Shown one piece after another: positions 13,307-16,700 of a DNA stretch of 16,700 nucleotides. Within the stretch, counting starts at the first letter, position 1. Every line of letters begins with the position of its first letter. The stretch comes from JACIWB01 sp038818725 (GTDB lineage Archaea; Thermoplasmatota; E2; UBA202; JdFR-43): contig JAWAYL010000024.1 of assembly GCA_038818725.1 (NCBI GenBank), positions 1-16,700 on the forward strand. The letters are read 5' to 3'. The position numbers were made by a program, and so were the translations under genes. The notes beneath the pieces were generated by a model, which was given only the letters and a program-made list of their open reading frames with translations, had not been told where the DNA came from and did no database searches.

Positions 13307-15787
13307 ATGCATCTCGATTTGCAGAAAATGCTTCAGTTGAAATTCTTCAAGCAAGAAGGATTTGAAAGGAGAAAATGCAAAAAATGCAATGCTTATTTTT
13401 GGACAAGAGGAAATGAAGAGCTTTGTGGCGATGCTCCTTGTGTTGGCTATTCTTTTATAGGAAATCCTGTTGGAAAGAAAAGTGACTTGCATGATATGAG
13501 AAAAAAATTTCTTTACTTTTTTGAGAAAAATGGTCATAAAATAATAGATCGCTACCCTGTTGTTGCAAGATGGAGAGATGATATATATTTAACAATTGCT
13601 TCCATAGCGGATTTTCAGCCACATGTTACAAGTGGAATAACAAAACCACCTGCAAATCCTCTTGTAATTTCTCAGCCAAGCATAAGGTTAAATGATTTGG
13701 AAGAAGTAGGGAAAAGTGGTCGCCATCTCACTCTTTTTGAAATGATGGGTCATCATGCATTTAACAATGATGAAAAAATTTACTGGACAGAAGAAACGGT
13801 TGAATATTGCAATAGCTTTATGAAAGAAGTTGGTATAGAAGAATTGATATACAAGGAAAGTGAGTGGGCGGGTGGCGGAAATGCGGGCGCTTGCTTCGAA
13901 GTGCTTTGTGCTGGCCTTGAAGTTGCAACTCTTGTATTTATGAACTTGAAAGAAAGTAGCGATGGGGAATTTTTGGTTAAGGGAGAAAGATATTCAGCTA
14001 TGCCTCTTAAAATTGTTGATACTGGTTATGGGCTTGAAAGGCTTGTATGGCTCACTAAAGGGAACGAAACAGTTTATGATGCAATATTTAAATATGCAAT
14101 TGATGAAATAGCAAGCGAAGCAAAAAATCCGAGCAAGCAAGAAATATATGCAATTGCAGATCATGCTCGCTGTATTGCTTTTATGCTCTCAGATGGAATA
14201 GTTCCTTCAAACTCTGGAGCTGGTTATTTAGCAAGACTTGTTATAAGAAGGGCTCTTCGCTTTATTAAAAAAATTGGTTACGAAAGCTTATTTGATGTTG
14301 TGTCTTTGCATATAGATGAAATGGGAAAAGATTTTCCTGAGCTTAAAAAAGCAAGGAATAGAATAAAAGAAATACTTGAAATTGAGGAAGAGAAATTTAA
14401 TTCACTTCTTGAGAGAGGAAAATCGATTTTATCTAAATATAAGGAAATTGGAAGAGAAGAGCTTATTAAATTATATGATTCACATGGAATTCATCCAGAA
14501 ATTGTTAAGGAAATAAAACATGTTGAAATTCCAGAAAAATTTGAATCAATGGTTGCTGAAAGGCATTTAAAAAGTAAAGAAGAAAAAAAAGAAGAGAAAA
14601 TTTATCCATTTAAAACATCAAAAATTTATTATGAAATGCCATATGAAAAAGAATTTGATGCAAATGTTATTTATAAAGGAGAAAATTTTGTAATTCTTGA
14701 TAAAACAATTTTTTATCCTGAAGGAGGTGGAGAAAAAAGCGATACTGGCTATTTAATTCAAAATGGAAAAAGAGCAAGAGTTATAAAGGCAGAAAAAGCA
14801 GGAGATGCTATTTTGCATTATATAGAAGGAGAGATAGAAGAAGGGGAAGTAAAAGGAATAATTGACTGGAAAAGAAGATATGCAATGATGATTCATCATA
14901 CCGCAACTCATATCATAAATTATTCTGCCCGCGAAACGCTCGGCGAGCACGTTTGGCAGGCGGGAAGCGAGCTTGATGAAAATGAAGCGAGACTTGATAT
15001 AACCCATTATAAAAGGATAAGTGAGGAGGAGGCGAAAGAGATAGAAAGGAGGGCAAATGAAGTTGTCAGGAAAGGAATTGAGGTTAGAAAAAATTTTTAT
15101 GAAAGAAATGAAGCGGAAAAGAGATATGGAATGAGACTATATCAAGGAGGGGCTCCAAAAAGCGATGTTATAAGAGTTGTTGAAATTCCTGGAATAGAAG
15201 CGGAAGCCTGTGGAGGAATGCATATTAATAATACAAGCGAAATAGGGTTAATTAAAATAATAAGCGTTGAAAGGCTACAGGATGGAGTAGAAAGGATAAG
15301 GTTTTGTGCGGGTGAAAAAGCAATAGAATATATTCAAAAGCAGGATGAAGTTATAAAAAAATTATGTGAAGTGATGAATTCACAGCAGGAAAAGCTGATT
15401 GAAAAAGCAGAGGAAATGGAAAAAGAAATAAAGGAATTGAGAAAGGAATTGAAAAAATTGAAGGAAAAAGCTGGCAAGGAAAATGCAGAAGAATATGAAG
15501 GAATAAGAATAATAAATCAAGATGAGCTATTGCCTTCTTCCATAAAAGAGCTTACTAAAGAAAAAGCAATTGTGATTTCATCAAGCATAAAAGAAGAGAA
15601 TGCAATAATTACGATAGCATGCTCACCAGATGTTGCAATAGATTGCTCAAAAATTGTAAAAATGCTCTCTTTAAAAGGAGGTGGAAAGAGGACAATTGCT
15701 CAAGCAAGCATAAAAAAAGATGAAGTTGAAGAAATTAAAGAAAAGGCAATAAAATTAATTAAAGAAGAAATTAAAAAGCTAAAATAA
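13307..15787 (+). CDS. alaS: Alanyl-tRNA synthetase (archaeal type)
   Basis: An 826-residue class II synthetase. The archaeal N-terminal zinc module has C24, C27, C40 and C45 and the phrase KMLQLKFFKQEGF. The catalytic core contains ARWRDDIYLTIASI, QPSIRLNDLEEVGKSGRHLT (read as QPSIRLNDLE and GKSGRHLT), EMMGHHAF and the motif-3 region VDTGYGLERLVWL. The editing domain retains both zinc/active-site motifs, HHTATH (H531, H535) and CGGMH (C635, H639), so it can clear Ser- and Gly-tRNA-Ala. A long charged coiled coil at about 680-730 leads to a DHHA1-like C-terminal part with KGGGKRTIAQAS. It is somewhat shorter than the ~900 residues usual for archaea. Its substrate tRNA-Ala gene starts 3 bases after the stop codon. 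Two stretches (around 13864-13912 and 14924-14994) are unusually G/C-rich. Confidence 0.97.
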   Translation: MHLDLQKMLQLKFFKQEGFERRKCKKCNAYFWTRGNEELCGDAPCVGYSFIGNPVGKKSDLHDMRKKFLYFFEKNGHKIIDRYPVVARWRDDIYLTIASIADFQPHVTSGITKPPANPLVISQPSIRLNDLEEVGKSGRHLTLFEMMGHHAFNNDEKIYWTEETVEYCNSFMKEVGIEELIYKESEWAGGGNAGACFEVLCAGLEVATLVFMNLKESSDGEFLVKGERYSAMPLKIVDTGYGLERLVWLTKGNETVYDAIFKYAIDEIASEAKNPSKQEIYAIADHARCIAFMLSDGIVPSNSGAGYLARLVIRRALRFIKKIGYESLFDVVSLHIDEMGKDFPELKKARNRIKEILEIEEEKFNSLLERGKSILSKYKEIGREELIKLYDSHGIHPEIVKEIKHVEIPEKFESMVAERHLKSKEEKKEEKIYPFKTSKIYYEMPYEKEFDANVIYKGENFVILDKTIFYPEGGGEKSDTGYLIQNGKRARVIKAEKAGDAILHYIEGEIEEGEVKGIIDWKRRYAMMIHHTATHIINYSARETLGEHVWQAGSELDENEARLDITHYKRISEEEAKEIERRANEVVRKGIEVRKNFYERNEAEKRYGMRLYQGGAPKSDVIRVVEIPGIEAEACGGMHINNTSEIGLIKIISVERLQDGVERIRFCAGEKAIEYIQKQDEVIKKLCEVMNSQQEKLIEKAEEMEKEIKELRKELKKLKEKAGKENAEEYEGIRIINQDELLPSSIKELTKEKAIVISSSIKEENAIITIACSPDVAIDCSKIVKMLSLKGGGKRTIAQASIKKDEVEEIKEKAIKLIKEEIKKLK

Positions 15788-15790
15788 TAT

Positions 15791-15863
15791 GGGCCGGTAG
15801 ATCAGCTGGAAGATCGCCACCTTGGCATGGTGGAGGCCGCGGGTTCAAATCCCGCCCGGTCCA
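15791..15863 (+). tRNA. tRNA-Ala (anticodon GGC)
   Basis: Folded by hand. Acceptor GGGCCGG pairs with CCGGTCC, containing the G3-U70 wobble pair that is the main alanine identity element. D stem GATC/GATC, anticodon stem CCACC/GGTGG with loop TTGGCAT (anticodon GGC), and T stem GCGGG/CCCGC with loop TTCAAAT. Discriminator A73 is at 15863; no CCA is encoded. It sits 3 bases after alaS and 4 bases before the next ATG, with no clear TATA box of its own, so it is probably cut out of the alaS mRNA. Confidence 0.96.
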
Positions 15864-15867
15864 TTAA

Positions 15868-16563
15868 ATGGGTTTAGAGGAACTAAAAAGAATAGTTGAT
15901 GAATATATGCAGAAAGTTTCTGGATTAAGAGAGCATTGTGATAGATGTCTTAAAACTAAAAGATGGCATGGAAATGTTGTTTTAATGGTTGTTGATGCTT
16001 GCTTTACTTCTATAGGTTTAAATTATTTTAATGCTGTTGTTCCAAAAGTTATTGAGTTTGATGAAAAATTTGTAAAAACTGGAAAAATTAAAAAGCTTGA
16101 AGAGCTTGCAAAAGCAGATATAGAGGAGCTAAGGAAAATATGGAAAAATAAAAGAAGCTGGATTGCTGCAAAAGAAATTTCTTCTTATCTTTCAAAAATA
16201 TCAAGAAATGATAGAAATGCTTTGAGAAAATGGGCAAAAAATGTTAATCTTGAAAAATGGGAAGAAGATGGGATAGGAAAAATAAAAGGAGTTGGGTTGA
16301 TAACAGTTCAATATTTGAGGATGATGGGAGGCATCGATACCTTAATGCCAGATAAGATTGTTAAAAGAGTAATAAATGATATTTTGGAAAAAGCAGGGTA
16401 TAAAGCAATAGATGATGATATAGAATTTATAAAAAAAGGAGAGGAAATTGCAAGAATTTGTGGATATAAAGCAATAGAGCTTTGCTGGATGACATGGCTT
16501 GTTCAAAGTGAGGGAAATAAAATAAGGATGGAAAAATATGCGAGCATTTTAGATAAAATTTGA
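15868..16563 (+). CDS. Helix-hairpin-helix protein, DNA glycosylase (HhH-GPD)-like
   Basis: A mostly helical 231-residue protein. The clearest element is IKGVGLITVQYLRMM followed by GGIDTLMPDKIVKR at about 144-172. It resembles the helix-hairpin-helix plus catalytic-Asp segment of endonuclease III-like glycosylases (LPGVGxxTA...VDTHVxR), with the Asp of GIDTLMPD in the catalytic position. Upstream, VDACFTSIGLNYFNAVVPK is also shared, as I recall, with uncharacterised proteins of this superfamily. There is no C-terminal four-cysteine iron-sulfur cluster, and the lysine of bifunctional enzymes is not evident. DNA base repair is a reasonable guess but unproven; a nucleic-acid-binding role without catalysis is possible. 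The ATG lies four bases after tRNA-Ala (spacer TTAA) with no ribosome binding site or TATA box, so its mRNA 5' end is probably made by tRNA processing. Confidence 0.5.
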   Translation: MGLEELKRIVDEYMQKVSGLREHCDRCLKTKRWHGNVVLMVVDACFTSIGLNYFNAVVPKVIEFDEKFVKTGKIKKLEELAKADIEELRKIWKNKRSWIAAKEISSYLSKISRNDRNALRKWAKNVNLEKWEEDGIGKIKGVGLITVQYLRMMGGIDTLMPDKIVKRVINDILEKAGYKAIDDDIEFIKKGEEIARICGYKAIELCWMTWLVQSEGNKIRMEKYASILDKI

Positions 16564-16681
16564 AAATATTTAAATAGAGTAATAAGATGAGGCAAGCGAT
16601 ATCTATAATTCGCCATTTGTAGAGCCATGCTCTTAACCCTTTTCCAATTAATTTTATATATGAAAAATGAATAAAAATAAA
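16564..16681. other. Intergenic region with small hairpin and downstream promoter
   Basis: AT-rich, with no recognisable gene. AGAGC-CAT-GCTCT (16621-16633) is a 5-bp hairpin followed by TAACCCTTTT, a possible terminator for the alaS unit. AATTTTATATAT at about 16650-16660 is a TATA-like box about 26 bases before an ATG at 16682. An 11-codon frame from 16587 is too short to support. Confidence 0.3.
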
Positions 16682-16700
16682 ATGAAAAAAATATTTGGAG
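16682..16700 (+). CDS. Possible start of a gene running off the window
   Basis: ATG followed by five open codons (MKKIFG) up to the window edge. The only support is the TATA-like box about 26 bases upstream, matching the leaderless spacing of other first genes here. An in-frame ATG at 16667 is an alternative. The product cannot be judged. Confidence 0.3.

Noticed and set aside
14753..15007. Several 60-130 codon frames opposite alaS, pdxS, map and the ribosomal genes
   Set aside because: They are antisense shadows of strongly conserved genes with low-complexity Leu/Ser/Phe-rich translations.
16587..16622. 11-codon frame after the HhH gene, or a C/D-box RNA
   Set aside because: The TATA-like spacing does not fit, no convincing C and D boxes were found, and the frame is too short to support.
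1..16700. CRISPR arrays, insertion sequences or phage genes
   Set aside because: No regularly spaced repeats, transposase motifs or terminal inverted repeats were seen anywhere in the window.

Overview
The window is a gene-dense, AT-rich piece of an archaeal chromosome, most likely from a euryarchaeote-grade lineage. The evidence is the archaeal ribosomal/RNA polymerase cluster eL18-uL13-uS9-RpoN, a DUF63 membrane protein, archaeal MBF1, a type II methionine aminopeptidase whose metal ligands fall at the archaeal positions, an archaeal AlaRS with its N-terminal zinc module, a ubiquitin-like modifier with its E1-like enzyme, and tRNA genes without an encoded CCA. No gene-free stretch exceeds 300 bases; the longest are 10422-10611 and 13142-13306.

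Layout. 2-379 (+) is the tail of a PaaK-like adenylate-forming enzyme, convergent with a DUF63 membrane protein (-). Divergent from DUF63 is an apparently exported tandem nitroreductase (SagB-like, +). A + strand operon follows: METTL5-type RNA N6-adenine methylase, MBF1, Sua5/YrdC (t6A synthesis) and Map. It converges on a long - strand unit read from 7884 down to 5365: eL18, uL13, uS9, rpoN, then tRNA-Arg(TCT), tRNA-Val(CAC), an E1-like adenylyltransferase and a MoaD/SAMP-like protein. Next is a small accessory-looking island (8008-10421) with two divergent adenylate-forming (ANL/PaaK-like) genes; the second is interrupted by a single in-frame TAG. Then come pdxS-pdxT and a GyaR-type hydroxyacid dehydrogenase, and finally alaS, tRNA-Ala(GGC) carrying the G3-U70 identity pair, and a helix-hairpin-helix protein.

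How it works together. Most of the window is translation machinery and tRNA/rRNA modification, plus PLP synthesis. First genes of transcription units tend to carry a TATA-like box 23-27 bases before the ATG, suggesting leaderless mRNAs. Several operon-internal genes carry AGGAGG/AGGTGA-type ribosome binding sites.

Most notable observations: (1) in two unrelated operons a tRNA is followed by exactly TTAA and then the ATG of the next gene, so tRNA 3' processing would itself create a nearly leaderless mRNA; (2) the amber codon inside the second ANL gene; (3) an exported tandem flavoenzyme-like protein whose two halves look complementarily degenerate; (4) short bursts of G/C-ending codons at catalytic motifs in an otherwise A/T-ending genome. 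All calls are from reading the sequence; no database search was run.
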